Positions 7,726 through 17,032 of a DNA stretch of 17,032 nt are shown here, in pieces. The stretch is taken from assembly GCA_002794775.1 (NCBI GenBank), contig NBAY01000184.1, forward strand, positions 1-17,032, read 5' to 3'. The number at the start of each line of letters is the position of its first letter. The first letter of the stretch is position 1. The notes beneath the pieces are model-generated. The model did no database searches. It worked only from the letters and a program-made list of their open reading frames with translations, and was not told the DNA's origin. This DNA is from Porodaedalea pini (taxonomy: Eukaryota > Basidiomycota > Agaricomycetes > Hymenochaetales > Hymenochaetaceae). The position numbers and the translations under genes are program-made.

Positions 7726-10700
7726 GTCTTGGATCCGCTACATCCGACCGTACTCTACGCATACTCCTCTTCTTAAACCCCATCGGTTTCAAACTCTCGT
7801 GATAATCTACCAACTCAAAGAACCTCTCCTCACAGGCAGCTAGAGCTTCTTGTAGGGCTTCGTGGTGCGGAACGGCATTCAAGTACCACGACACCTCCTG
7901 GGCCACTGCTCGGTAGTCCTCCTTGAATTGTGCGGTGCCTTGCCATGAGTCTTCGACGGACTCATCTGGGAGCTCAGGCCAGAGATTATTAAGTTGTCCG
8001 ACCGTTATCAGGAGCGCGGAAAACTCTTCTGGAGATGGGTCGTCCGCTGAAAAACAATCAACCGTAGCCCACTATATGATAGTGCATAAAACTTACGGTC
8101 GACTATGTTGTGCTTCAGCGCATGGACCCTGCTCATGAAGCCCTTCATTAGTAGGAGAGGGGCGCGAGTGTGCTCTGTGTTGGTGATTATGGACCCGAAA
8201 TAATGCTCTTGCAAGAGAGCGTGAAGGGTTCGTTCCATAGTACGGTAACTGTAGAAGTGACCGCCGATTGCAACGCTATCTTCCAGAGTAAGGACTGCAT
8301 GCGGAGTGCACGGGGGCATGAACCTACAGCAAGTCAGTCATCGAGAAGGGTAAAACTTGCGAGTCAGGATAAAGCTAGTAAATTCTCTTACAGTTCATCT
8401 CCTTCGGACAAGTACGCACAGTCGAACTCCGCCTCCGTCGCTTCCCACCCATTTTCCTCAGCATATAACTTGCCATCTCGCGCAATCCACCATGCCTTCT
8501 TCCCATGCAGCATGTAGATATGCGTTGCCATGCCGCCTGCGTCGATGTGGAGGCGGGAGTACGCGCTGGCGTGCGCAGCTAACGCCCACTGTGTGGCAAG
8601 CGACTTGAGCCCCAGCCTTGTATATGGCGTCCACGACGCGTAGTCTTCATGAGCGTACTTGGAGAAGTCGTCGAAGTCACTATCGAGTTTACATTAGCGA
8701 TTCGTCAGCGTGCATCATCGTGAGACGTACAGTGGAAGGCAGTTGTGAAGGAGAGGAACGTCCAGCGCGTTACAGCACCAACGAGGTTCTACTACCTTCC
8801 TAGGCTTCCCTTTTCTAGGTGGAGGAGGGGGGGCACGCTTCCTTCTAATTTCGTCCAGGAACTCCCTGATGGTAATGCGGCGTGTGATTGACGTCTCGTC
8901 GTCATTTGGCCCTCTCTTCAGAGTAAGATCTGTAAGGGGTACCTTAACCATGGATCAAAGTACAGCGAAGAGAAGACGTACCTCTGCATTGACGGTCCGC
9001 ATCGATGTTGAGCAAGTTCTTGAGTTTGGGATCATCAATTCCTGTAATCCCATGGGGAGGGGTTGTGGGGGGGCCGACGACGTGTACAGTACCCTTGCTG
9101 ATCATTTCGTTGCGCTGTTTGTTGGTCAAACTCTCCCAGTACGTCCGCTTGACGACCTGCAGACGCTTGGATCCTTTGTGATTAGAGTCAGGACGTTTGC
9201 GCATGATCCCTGCTATTTCTTCCTGGGCCTCCCCCTAAACAAGCGGTGTCAGTGAACTACCGGAATACAAAGATTGAGGCTTACCATAGAAGGCCAGAAT
9301 AAAACATCGTGCGTCACCTCTACGAACTCGTCCGCGGCGTAAGTGGTTTCCAGCGCGCGGTCTGGCCGTTTCGTCAGCTCAGGCTCACCGTCTGACGCAT
9401 CCGAGAGTGCCGTGAGATCGCTCATGTCGTCCAAGGCCCTCCGCGACTCCTCACTTTGCCGTTGGCGTTCCCGAAGCTCAGACTCTGTGAGCGGCCTGAG
9501 AAAAGACAGTTTCGTGGGTTTTTGCTTTGGCTAAGCAAGGTAGGCTAAATATCAGTGACTTTTCAAGGCATTACTTGTTAAACGTGCTCACGATCGGTGG
9601 TTTGCGATCATAGGCACGTCGAAGATCGTGGACGTGGCTGCGAGGGGGAGGATACAAGCCCTTGGGGTCAAGTTCGTCGCCTGAGTGCACATCGTCCTGT
9701 AGGCGTGCACCATTCGTCCTCGAAGCCTCCTGTACGCCGACATCAGAGCTTTTGACGGGTTGATCCGCCCTAGCAGAATCGTCTACCTCCCTGCTGTCTG
9801 AACCGGCGCGTTTCTTCTTAGTGAACCTCTCTGGGGTGGTGGTACCGGCCGAACGCTTTAGTGGTACTACTTGGGAGTTGTTCTGTCCCCAAAAAAGTTC
9901 CACGCGTTTCGTAATACCTGAAAACACACGAATAAGTGTGTTTGTTCCCCACCGTGGGCGAGAGGTCCGAGGTTGTCTTCAGTATATAAGATCCACACAC
10001 CTTGTCCGTTTTTTATGAGGTGAACTTCATGCGCGGCTGGCTCATCGACGTCCATCCCGAAGTCACCATTTCCGTCGCCGGGGCCGAAGTCGTGCGGTTC
10101 ATCTATCTCCACATAGGCCTTGGGTTTTTTGCGCGTCCTGATAGGGATTTTGCTACCCTTTGGGTACGTCAGCTGAGGGTACGGTAGTTGTCGACTCCAA
10201 CGCACTTCAATCAAGGCGTCGTCGCCATCCTCTTCCTCGCTGGACTCATAATCCTCAACGAACGCCCTGCGCTTCTTTCCTGCGTCGTCGGAAGCACTTG
10301 ATGCGTTCGCTTTCTTCGAATGCACCTGCGTCTGCCTCGGGTCCGGGACTGGAACGTCATCTTCTTCTTCCTCATCACCGCCGGCGTGTTCGTCTTTGCG
10401 CTTGCCTTTGACCTCACCTTCGTCCCTCTCAACGTCTGGTTCGTCGTCGTCATCTCGCTCCTCGACAATCTCTTTCGACTTCTTGGGACGACGAGGCTTC
10501 TTTGCGAGAGGTTTGGCACCTGGATTACCCCGCGCCGGCACAGATTTCGGACGTTCTCCGAGATTTCTGGGTGACAGCGGCATATCGGACGGAGGCTGGT
10601 CGACTTCGGGCTCCACCTCTGGAAACTCTGGCTTCAAGCTTGTGCTCCGCAGACGAATCTCCCTCGTCAGCCACTCCTCTGGCTCATCTCCTGTGAGGTC

Positions 10701-11204
10701 GATGACCACCCCCTTTCGGGCGTTCGAGCGTACGTCTTCGATCTTGCTGCTCAGGATCTGGACGACTTGAAGGCTGACAGGTTTCAACTTCTGCTGCTTG
10801 TCCCACTCACGGTCAACATCTGCAATTTGAATCTGGCTCTTGTCTATTGCAGGGGACGACGATTCGATAACGTTTCGGCTCTCCCAGTCTCTAAGTATGG
10901 CGGACATCGAGTCATCGAACGACTTCCGGCCGAATACTGCCATCTTGCAGATGAGGTTCAGCAGGCCATACTCGATGTCACGGCGCTGGGTGTGCGGAAG
11001 GAGAGCCGTGACTCCCATGCCCTTTAAGGTGTCAAGAAAGCTAGCTCATCAGAGATGGAAAAAAGAGCTCACTTCGACTATTTGCCTAAGGCCGACGCGA
11101 GACGACCCACTCTGCATGTACTGGAGTGTGCTCAGAAGGCACACAGGCGATATTGCAGTTGCGAGATAAAGGGGGCGGAGAAAATCGAAGTCGTCCATCT
11201 TCAT
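7712..11204 (-). CDS. JmjC-domain 2-oxoglutarate/Fe(II) oxygenase (histone demethylase-like)
   Basis: Nine exons, read on the minus strand: 11204-11073, 11021-10001, 9917-9575, 9495-9285, 9234-8982, 8929-8731, 8679-8392, 8323-8097, 8046-7712. All phases agree and give 1002 aa. The start ATG (11204-11202) gives MKMDDFDFLRPLYLATAISP. Residues about 45-130 are a folded N-terminal part. VVIDLTGDE (about 149) looks like a SUMO-interaction motif. Residues about 190-385 are acidic/basic, disordered and nuclear in character (runs of D/E, KKPRRPKKSK, KKRR). The JmjC fold lies near 680-860: Fe(II) ligands H and D in LHIDAGG (about 764 and 766), the likely 2OG-contacting Lys in HGKKAWW, and the distal His in CTPHAVL (about 824), then GGHFYSY. 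The helical C-terminus ends near MRRVRSDVADP. JmjC enzymes remove methyl groups from histone lysines or hydroxylate proteins. All three metal ligands are present, so activity is plausible; the substrate is not inferable. Confidence 0.85.
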
Positions 11205-11281
11205 GAGTGATTCCGAGAGATTAGGGTAGAATTCCCTAAATTATTACGTTGTAAACACATCAGAAAACGGAAGAAAGTAGA

Positions 11282-11305
11282 AGGTGTTGACAAACTTTAA
11301 CACCT
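11282..11305. repeat. Small inverted repeat at the 3' end of the 357-aa gene
   Basis: AGGTGTT and AACACCT arms (7 nt) around a 10-nt loop, overlapping the stop codon of the minus-strand gene. Probably incidental. Confidence 0.3.
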
Positions 11306-12370
11306 CGACGATACGAGGAGGCACGTAGCTAGGATCGTCAGTAGGACGCATAGACTCCCTCTGACAAATTCAGCCCTTGTTAGCTGACTAACACGCTGAG
11401 CGGACGGAGTAAAAGGGACGATAAACACCTGAGCAAGAGCAAATAGGCCAAGCGCTGCCTGGCAGAAGTTGTTTTCTACCTTGGCCAACCTTACGCGTGA
11501 CTCAGTGTCCTCTATACCACCCATCAGGGACGCCAATACTGATGTCCTCTGCAATATCCCTGCAGAGGCGTTGCTCTGTCCAGGAACCAGCGAACGAGAG
11601 GTCAGCGAGGTAACCCCTGACGTCTCAGCACGCTCATTTTTGTCCTCGGATCCTGCTGGCCTCGAGTCCCCGGCAGTGACGCTCTGAACACTTTTATGTT
11701 TGCCCCTCTTCTTGGGAGGCTTCTTTGCAGGTTCTGTAGACGCGACGGGCGTATTCTTGTAGGTGTTCCAAATGTCGAGGAAACTAGCGAGCGTCTCGTC
11801 CCACTTCAGGTGTAGGTCGAAGATTCTCTGGTACTTCTCAATGTCCGATCTCTTTCCGGGTGGCATGTGTGGTATGGGAAGCGGGCGGTTGTCGGTATCC
11901 GGGCGATCACTTAAAGCCCATGCCAACCTGTCGGCAACGATGAGCTGCATAAAAGCGTGCGTGAAGTCGGTTGCGGTGGTCCGTTGCAAGTTGTCGCGAA
12001 AGGCGTGGCGAGCTAGTACGCGTCCGTCACGCTCTGAACATTTCAAGCTTTTTTTCAGCCGTAGATCAAAGTCCTGCGCGTTTCTGAATAGCAAGGATAC
12101 GATACTTCCCTCGTCAAAGTCTCCACTGAGTGATTTCATAGAAGAGCCTTCGAGATAAAACTGCCACATTTCTGGTTCGGCATAGTAGGCAGCAGAAGCC
12201 CCGACGGGGGTTAAGACCACGGCAGCTGTCTTCCCATTGAGAGAGCGCCTCTTCCAACACTTATCGAGCTCCTCCTTTACTGCCCAGTCGTCGTCGTTCG
12301 TCTCGCTAGGTGAAACCTCGCGAATTGTTTTAGGCGTCATGGAGAGTAGCTTAGAGGTGCTTGCTTGCAT
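11297..12370 (-). CDS. Orphan protein, 357 aa, hydrophobic C-terminus
   Basis: Intronless frame from ATG 12370-12368 to TAA at 11297. I do not recognise the family. The N-terminal two-thirds looks globular (AEPEMWQFYLEGSSMKSL, a QRTTATDFTHAFMQLIVADR helix, and HLKWDETLASFLDIWN). A basic and Ser/Thr-rich linker follows (KKPPKKRGKHKS). The last about 60 residues contain two hydrophobic stretches, ALGLFALAQVFIVPF and the terminal LCVLLTILATCLLV, separated by SAQRVSQLTRAEF. This fits a hairpin or tail-anchored membrane protein, but no TM prediction was run. It lies 92 bp upstream of the JmjC start on the same strand. Long open frame and no internal stops suggest a real gene. Confidence 0.6.
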   Translation of the reverse strand: MQASTSKLLSMTPKTIREVSPSETNDDDWAVKEELDKCWKRRSLNGKTAAVVLTPVGASAAYYAEPEMWQFYLEGSSMKSLSGDFDEGSIVSLLFRNAQDFDLRLKKSLKCSERDGRVLARHAFRDNLQRTTATDFTHAFMQLIVADRLAWALSDRPDTDNRPLPIPHMPPGKRSDIEKYQRIFDLHLKWDETLASFLDIWNTYKNTPVASTEPAKKPPKKRGKHKSVQSVTAGDSRPAGSEDKNERAETSGVTSLTSRSLVPGQSNASAGILQRTSVLASLMGGIEDTESRVRLAKVENNFCQAALGLFALAQVFIVPFTPSAQRVSQLTRAEFVRGSLCVLLTILATCLLVSSRC

Positions 12371-12460
12371 TGTGAGTGGTGAGCGGTGAGTGCGAAGTCG
12401 CGGATTAGGCGCGAGTTGCTTAGCGTGAATTCAATGATGCCATCACGCCTTACACGTGAC

Positions 12461-12653
12461 AAGGTTGGCTTCTGTAGTCACGGGAGTATCACGTGTGACT
12501 GACGGGCTTTTAGCGACGCTAAAAGCGCGTCAGTCACAGTCACGTCCCGCGCGCGTTACAGTGACTGACGGGCTTTTAGCGTCGCTAGAAGCCCGTCAGT
12601 CGCTCACGACGACTCCTAGGGTCAAGGCTGCCTTCTGTGCTCAGGAATCCTGT
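12461..12653. repeat. Nested palindromic repeat, copy 3 (inverted relative to copy 2)
   Basis: Core hairpins at about 12497-12535 and 12560-12602, each TGACGGGCTTTTAGC plus near-complement, around a centre (GTCCCGCGCGCGTTACAG) that is the reverse complement of the copy 1 centre. Long arms differ at a few positions, including CGCG for CCCG and TCTAG for TTTAG. Flanks match copy 2 in reverse: TGTGCTCAGGAATCCTG on the right and GGCTTCTGTAGTCAC on the left. It is the most diverged copy. It sits 5' of the 357-aa gene, within about 90 bp of its ATG. Confidence 0.85.
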
Positions 12654-13045
12654 ACCAAAATCACTTGGGTATAATTTTAAACCTATATGACTATTTATTA
12701 TGAAAGATAAAAGAGATTACCAAGTCGAATAAGTAGAAAATAATCCTGTACGAAACGACTGTCACGAGTTGGACTGAATGAGCGTGCTGAGTTGGACCAA
12801 AGGGGTTGAGAAGGAAATTAAAAGCTTAATGAGGGTATTGTGAACCTGACAGTTGAACATCGGATGAAGTAAAAAGAGAGGCAAATGAGTGGCGGTTAGT
12901 TGGCTTAGAATCGATCTCAAAAGAATGGCGCAGCATGTGGAAGTAGCTTAGGGCGACTAGTCCAGGAGTTCAAGGATCGTATTTCCATCGTCTGTTTTCG
13001 TCTCCTTCCACGCTAGCTCTCCCACTTGTGAAGAGCGGGGAGTTG
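12654..13045. other. Spacer 3' of the RTC4-like gene
   Basis: AT-leaning at 12660-12760. A short direct repeat GAGTTGGAC occurs twice near 12768 and 12790. No gene seen. Confidence 0.4.
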
Positions 13046-15793
13046 TTAAGTTGGAGACCTCCTGTTTAAACTATAACCGTACGTCAGAGTAGATCTGCCA
13101 GTAGTATACAAGTAGGGTTCTCTTACAACTGTGCGTTCGATATGGGTCAGTTGGTTTGAGTTGTTACCATCCTCTTGGTGTTCCTCGTCTCGGGGAACCT
13201 CGTCATCCGCACGAGTGGTTTCGGGGACTTCCATACCAAAGGTACGCAGACGCCGACAGGCCTCTTCAGCCGCATCTTCGTCGTACATAACGCTTCCAAA
13301 GTGCCCACTTCGGACAAAATGTTCTCGAGCAAGTTCATCGCTCACCTGAAGGTCCTCTTTAATGAACGAGATACAGACCTCCGGCACGAGAACGCTGTGC
13401 ATGACTTCTGCGGTTGGAACTTTGCTACCTTGCACGGTGCCTACCCCTGATTTAAAGGCCATGCTTAGAGCGGTATATATGACTGACGCTCCAGGTTCAC
13501 CAAAGCTAAATGAGGGTCAGACTTAGAGCACATCGCATTAAACATTGCGGTCACGTACTAGCCATAGTTGAAAAGCCCCTCGTCTGTACCGGGAATCCAA
13601 CCTTTGCGATTCTCAACCAACGCCATAGCTTTGGAGTATGTGGGGAGAACTGTAGGGTCCGCAGCCCACGCCGCGACGCGGCCGGAGAAGATGAAAAGTT
13701 GGACACGTTCCGCAAACTCGAACCAGTCCGTCACTATCCTCCAGCCCTCCTCTGCGCCTAGCTCTGTTGCATGAACCCTGCATACTCCCTCGCGTGAATC
13801 GCCTCCGAACTTTAAGCCGTCATTCTCCCTATAGTTGTGAAGGAGGCCATCCATGCGAACTTGGGCATCTGTGAGCATCCCCTGTAGGCCAGATGATGGG
13901 TTGGAAGGGAGTGGCCTGTGACAAATGGGGCACTCCCTCGAGTTGCTTTGGAAGGGGCGACATGTTATTCAGAACAACTTGAGTTTGTTTGAAGCTGCTT
14001 ACCTATCGTAGCTGTAGTTCTCATCGAGTAGAATCGGCGATGATGGACTGTCAAGGTCCAGTTCAAGGAGGTCGTTCGCAGAGCTGCGCGGTTCCTTGAT
14101 AAGTGGGAACGGCCGCACGGTGAATGAAGCAGTTGTGGGTGGTACGTTAGTCGACGTATCAGCAGTAGAGGTCCCAGTTGCCGGTGCGTTAACATTCGCA
14201 CCAAAGGAGTACTCCTTCCTCATCCTTAGGAACTCCGCATACGTTCCCTTGTCGCCTCTCCTCCTCAGCCAACTTATCAATGTATCGTGAGACACCTTTC
14301 CTATCGCTTTGTCCCTGTTTTCCAGCTTCTTGTACGTCTCATGGTAGCTGCTGTTGGAGTATTTATTCCCGTCATATAATTTGGCGAAGGTCTCCTTGAG
14401 TGGCCGCCTGAATTCACGAGACTGCCTCAAGGCCTCCTCCCTCAATTTGAAGAGTCGATCGACGGAGTATCCATCAGGGAACCTTGGGTTTGTCTGTATG
14501 GTGCTAGGTAGGGCAGATTTTGCGGCGTCCTGACGTGTCTGGGACGTTGTAGGCAGATGGGCACCTGGAGCTGTCTGGGAGGTCGCAGGTGCAAGGTGGC
14601 GCTGTGTCAAGGTTGGGGACTCAGGTGTACAACGCGGTATCGGCTGCTCCTTACGGCGCTGCTTTCGAGGGGAGGATAAAGGCTCCCCTTTTCGCTTTGC
14701 ATCACTTGAGCGGAATGCATGTTCCACTTCGACCTCTTTAAGCTCCTCCAAGTACTTCGGCGCTGCGTCATCAAAGTCAATAGAGCGGAAGAGTAGCCCT
14801 CTCCTAGGACCAAACTCAAACACACTGCCCTTCGAGATCTGAACCCAGATTTTTCCATTGAAGTGCGATATACAGTCTACTTCCTCGTTCACCGCAAGGA
14901 ATGTCAGAACCTTTCGGTGAGGGTTCCATTCGTGAATGGCTTCAATCGACAAAGCAATTTTGTTCTGGACCTTGACTTGGAGATGCTTTGCTGGTCGTCC
15001 AACCTTTGAATTAAGCAGATGAGCGAGGGAAGGAAGCGGTGTTGTATTTGATAGGCTTACTGCTGGGAAGAAGGTGATTGTCACTTCTTTCTGTAGCTCT
15101 GAATCCATTTCTTTCCGTCTCTGCTCAGCTTCCATGTCCTCTGTGTACTCCCGCTGGGACGATGTTAGTGAGTTTAGCCATAACGGGCCTATTGGAACTG
15201 CGAGGCTTGAACTTTGCCTCGCTGCCGGAGGTCTCTCAGCGTCAAACGTATTCTCTGAAGCTCTGAGGGACTGGGGGGTGGTTTGAGTGGTGGAGGGTAT
15301 TCCTGCGACTGGGGGGGGCACTCCTGGGGGTTTGTTTATGTCGAGGATGTCCTGGCCAGGGACAGGCCTTCCAGGCATCTTAGCATGCTCTCTACATGTC
15401 TGGTTGGAAGAAATGCAATGGTGTCTGCACTGTATGGTTGGACAACGAGTATTTCCCCGGCCCCTGCAACCTGGCACAGAGCATTGCGTCGTCTCAGCCC
15501 GAGCTTTGGTGGGAGAAGGGCTTGGTATGGGGAGGTCTGGGTAGCTAGTGGGGTGGAGGTGGTGGATTATTTGGCTTCCACAGTCATAGCACTGCACGTC
15601 TTCAGTATGGGCAAGAAAATGAGGAAGAAAAAAAACATACGTGTTGAGCTGCCCATCCGTCTCGCGTCACCCAGGGTTTTCCCAGCTGCTTCCTACTTTC
15701 GCCTTGTGCTTCGGGGCAAGAGCTATGGTATACGAAAGGCTTCAAGCCTTCAAGGGCCTTGAATCCAGGTGGGGGCTTTTTGCCTCCGACCAT
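13046..15793 (-). CDS. RTC4-like domain protein with N-terminal zinc clusters
   Basis: Four exons on the minus strand: 15793-15641, 15591-14003, 13945-13559, 13505-13046. All phases agree and give 862 aa. The start ATG (15793) begins MVGGKKPPPGFKALEG. Joining exons 1 and 2 puts C52-x2-C55 after DGWAAQH. A denser Cys/His cluster follows (C88, C93, C101, C106, H108, H109, C110, C117, H120; CSVPGCRGRGNT, CRHHC). Residues about 125-500 are Pro/Ser/Thr-rich with a conserved-looking block (HLQVKVQNKIALSIEAIHEW). The C-terminal third starts with CPICHRPLP (about 586) and continues GVCRVHATEL, EEGWRIVTDWFEFAERV, then across the last join YGYFGEPGASVIYTAL and HSVLVPEVCISFIKEDL. These match the RTC4-like domain of agaricomycete proteins, named after yeast Rtc4 (restriction of telomere capping). 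Molecular function is unknown; the cysteine clusters suggest nucleic-acid or protein binding. A further C-terminal intron near the end cannot be excluded. Confidence 0.8.
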
Positions 15794-16399
15794 TCGACCT
15801 CGTCCAGTTTGGCAAAGGGAGTTCGTTGACCGACGAGTGTGATCTATGTTCACTTTTGTCACAGTACGTTACAGGAGTTCTTCTGTAGAACATCGCTTAT
15901 ATCTGCCTATACTTTACCCAATTCGTTTCTACTGTTCACGGACTTGCCAGTGTGCTTTGTACATGTATGCAGATACTCATTGTTGGGTACCTTAAACTTC
16001 TTTCTTAAAATAGCCTGCTAAATAAACAATGCTTCTTCCTCGGCATATCATTTCGAGCTTCTCACTGCAATGCCGCCTTCTTGCATCTCATTAGGTAAAA
16101 AACACAACTCAAAAAAAGATCGTCGCACGCATGCCGGATTTGGTATTAGCAGTAATACAGATGATCGCCATTCTTACTACCGAAAAAGTTACGATTACAT
16201 ACTAAATCGGCACTTCATCGGCATTTCTGCCGCATCAATTACATAATATCAGCCCTGACTCCAGCCGAACTCCAAGCGAGCTCCAATGGAGTGTGTTCCC
16301 CGTCCCGGGGACGCTCTCCCAACTTCACCCTTGCGGTCGTCGACAAGTCTGTTTTGCTGCAGCAAAGACTCGCTTTCGCTCCCTCATAAGTCTACTTAG
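15794..16399. promoter_or_regulatory. Intergenic region between divergent genes
   Basis: Separates the start of the RTC4-like gene (-) from the right-hand gene (+), so both promoters should lie here. No clear TATA or CCAAT arrangement was identified. Early non-coding or coding exons of the right-hand gene may fall in 16280-16399: an ATG at 16287 opens 37 codons, but no in-phase splice to 16400 was found. Confidence 0.4.
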
Positions 16400-17032
16400 G
16401 CCAAGGGCCCTCCTGAAGCCACATCCGCAGTGTCTTCACCTCGCTCTCAGTTACCAGCTTCTGCCACTCCTCAGGCTCAGACGCAGATGCATTCGAGAAG
16501 GTCTTCGCAACTGGGAGGTTTAAGGATGCAGTCGGTGTCGGGATTGCGAGCGGGCCAAGGTTCCGCCTTCCAAGATGGGTACGTCATGCATGCCCCATCT
16601 TTCCTTGTTCATCCTGTCTAACGCGAATTCGCAGCAAATCCAATTAGTTTTGGTACGGTAAATGGCTCCGTGAACGATAAAACGACTGCCCCGTCCTCCT
16701 CGCCGGCGCCTGCCCCGCCTGCCCCGCCTGTTGCTAAATCAGAGTCGCAGCCTGTACAGTTGTTCGGCTCAATCGAAGCAACGCAAAGCAGCATGCCAAC
16801 GACAGCAAAGCCGTCTCTGGCATCCGCATCTTCCATCTCATCTGCCGCATCGTCATCTTCTGCAGCATCAACGGCGAACACGATGCCCGCCACAGTGCCG
16901 CTCAAGCCTAAGGTCGATGTCTCTGCGTTCTTCCGTGGCGGCGGAAGCAGCGCAAAAACCTCTTCACCTGTAAATACTTCCTTTCCCGAGAGCTTGGCTT
17001 CGCCGTCAATGCGCTCGAACACCTTATCTCCC
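16400..17032 (+). CDS. Low-complexity protein N-terminal region, possibly eIF4G (3' partial)
   Basis: Exon 16400-16578 follows a TCTACTTAG acceptor and reads AKGPPEATSAVSSPRSQ ... HSRRSSQLGGLRMQSVS ... SAFQDG. The intron is 16579-16647 (GTACGT, CTAAC branch, TTAG; the nearer GCAG acceptor at 16634 would give an immediate stop). The next exon runs open to the window end: FGTVNGSVND, a Pro/Ala/Ser-rich stretch, VQLFGSIEATQ, then KPKVDVSAFFRGGGSS. The spaced FGT/FGS motifs and a VDVSAFF block in a disordered N-terminus resemble basidiomycete eIF4G, the scaffold of the eIF4F cap-binding complex. A nucleoporin or another disordered protein is also possible. True start not located. Coding nature is likely; identity is tentative. 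Confidence 0.5.

Noticed and set aside
10002..11169. Long plus-strand open frames opposite the JmjC gene
   Set aside because: They are antisense shadows of a high-GC, charge-rich coding exon; the minus-strand reading joins cleanly to eight other exons.
13131..13774. Plus-strand frames opposite the RTC4-like exons
   Set aside because: The minus-strand frames give the RTC4-like domain with phase-consistent introns; the plus-strand text is low-complexity Ser/Arg.
15074..15762. Plus-strand frames over the start of the RTC4-like gene
   Set aside because: Shadows of the Pro/Ser-rich and Cys-cluster coding sequence; no motif or splice support.
1..17032. CRISPR array, rRNA operon or bacterial transposon
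   Set aside because: No regularly spaced repeats; the only rRNA is a 77-bp fragment; intron structure and families are fungal.

Overview
The window looks like nuclear DNA of a filamentous basidiomycete, probably an agaricomycete. Genes are broken by many short introns (about 46-110 nt) with GTAAGT/GTATGT-type donors and CAG/TAG/AAG acceptors. The recognisable proteins belong to families typical of mushroom-forming fungi: a KDZ-transposon-associated cysteine-cluster protein, a TET/JBP-like dioxygenase, a JmjC protein and an RTC4-like protein. No bacterial-style operon, CRISPR array or tRNA was seen. All exon structures below were worked out by hand from splice-site consensus, reading-phase agreement and family resemblance.

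Layout. 1-1804 (+): 3' part of a CxC5/CxC6 KDZ-associated protein. 1805-3021: gene-poor DNA with a 41-bp tandem duplication and the first copy of a nested palindromic repeat. 3022-4654 (+): five-exon gene for a TET/JBP-type 2OG-Fe(II) dioxygenase. 4655-7533: a decayed zone with a 77-bp fragment of 25S/28S rRNA, an unknown three-exon frame interrupted by two TAG codons, the second palindrome, and an intron-containing pseudogene of the general transcription repressor subunit NC2-beta (Dr1). 7712-11204 (-): intact-looking nine-exon JmjC gene (1002 aa). 11297-12370 (-): single-exon orphan of 357 aa with a hydrophobic C-terminus. 12461-12653: third palindrome. 13046-15793 (-): four-exon RTC4-like zinc-cluster protein (862 aa). 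15794-16399: spacer between divergent genes. 16400-17032 (+): N-terminal exons of a low-complexity, FG-containing protein, possibly eIF4G, cut by the window end.

How it fits together. The left and central parts resemble an accessory chromatin/transposon island. A DNA-base oxidising TET-like enzyme and a JmjC histone-demethylase-like protein, both Fe(II)/2-oxoglutarate enzymes acting on the two halves of chromatin, lie in one stretch with a KDZ-associated protein and an RTC4-like protein. TET/JBP genes and KDZ transposons are known to be linked in fungi. The inclusion of the JmjC, orphan and RTC4-like genes in one cargo set is inference. The possible eIF4G at the right edge may mark the return to conserved housekeeping DNA. 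The three palindromes share a core sequence, and two share a longer flank, so they are one repeat family.
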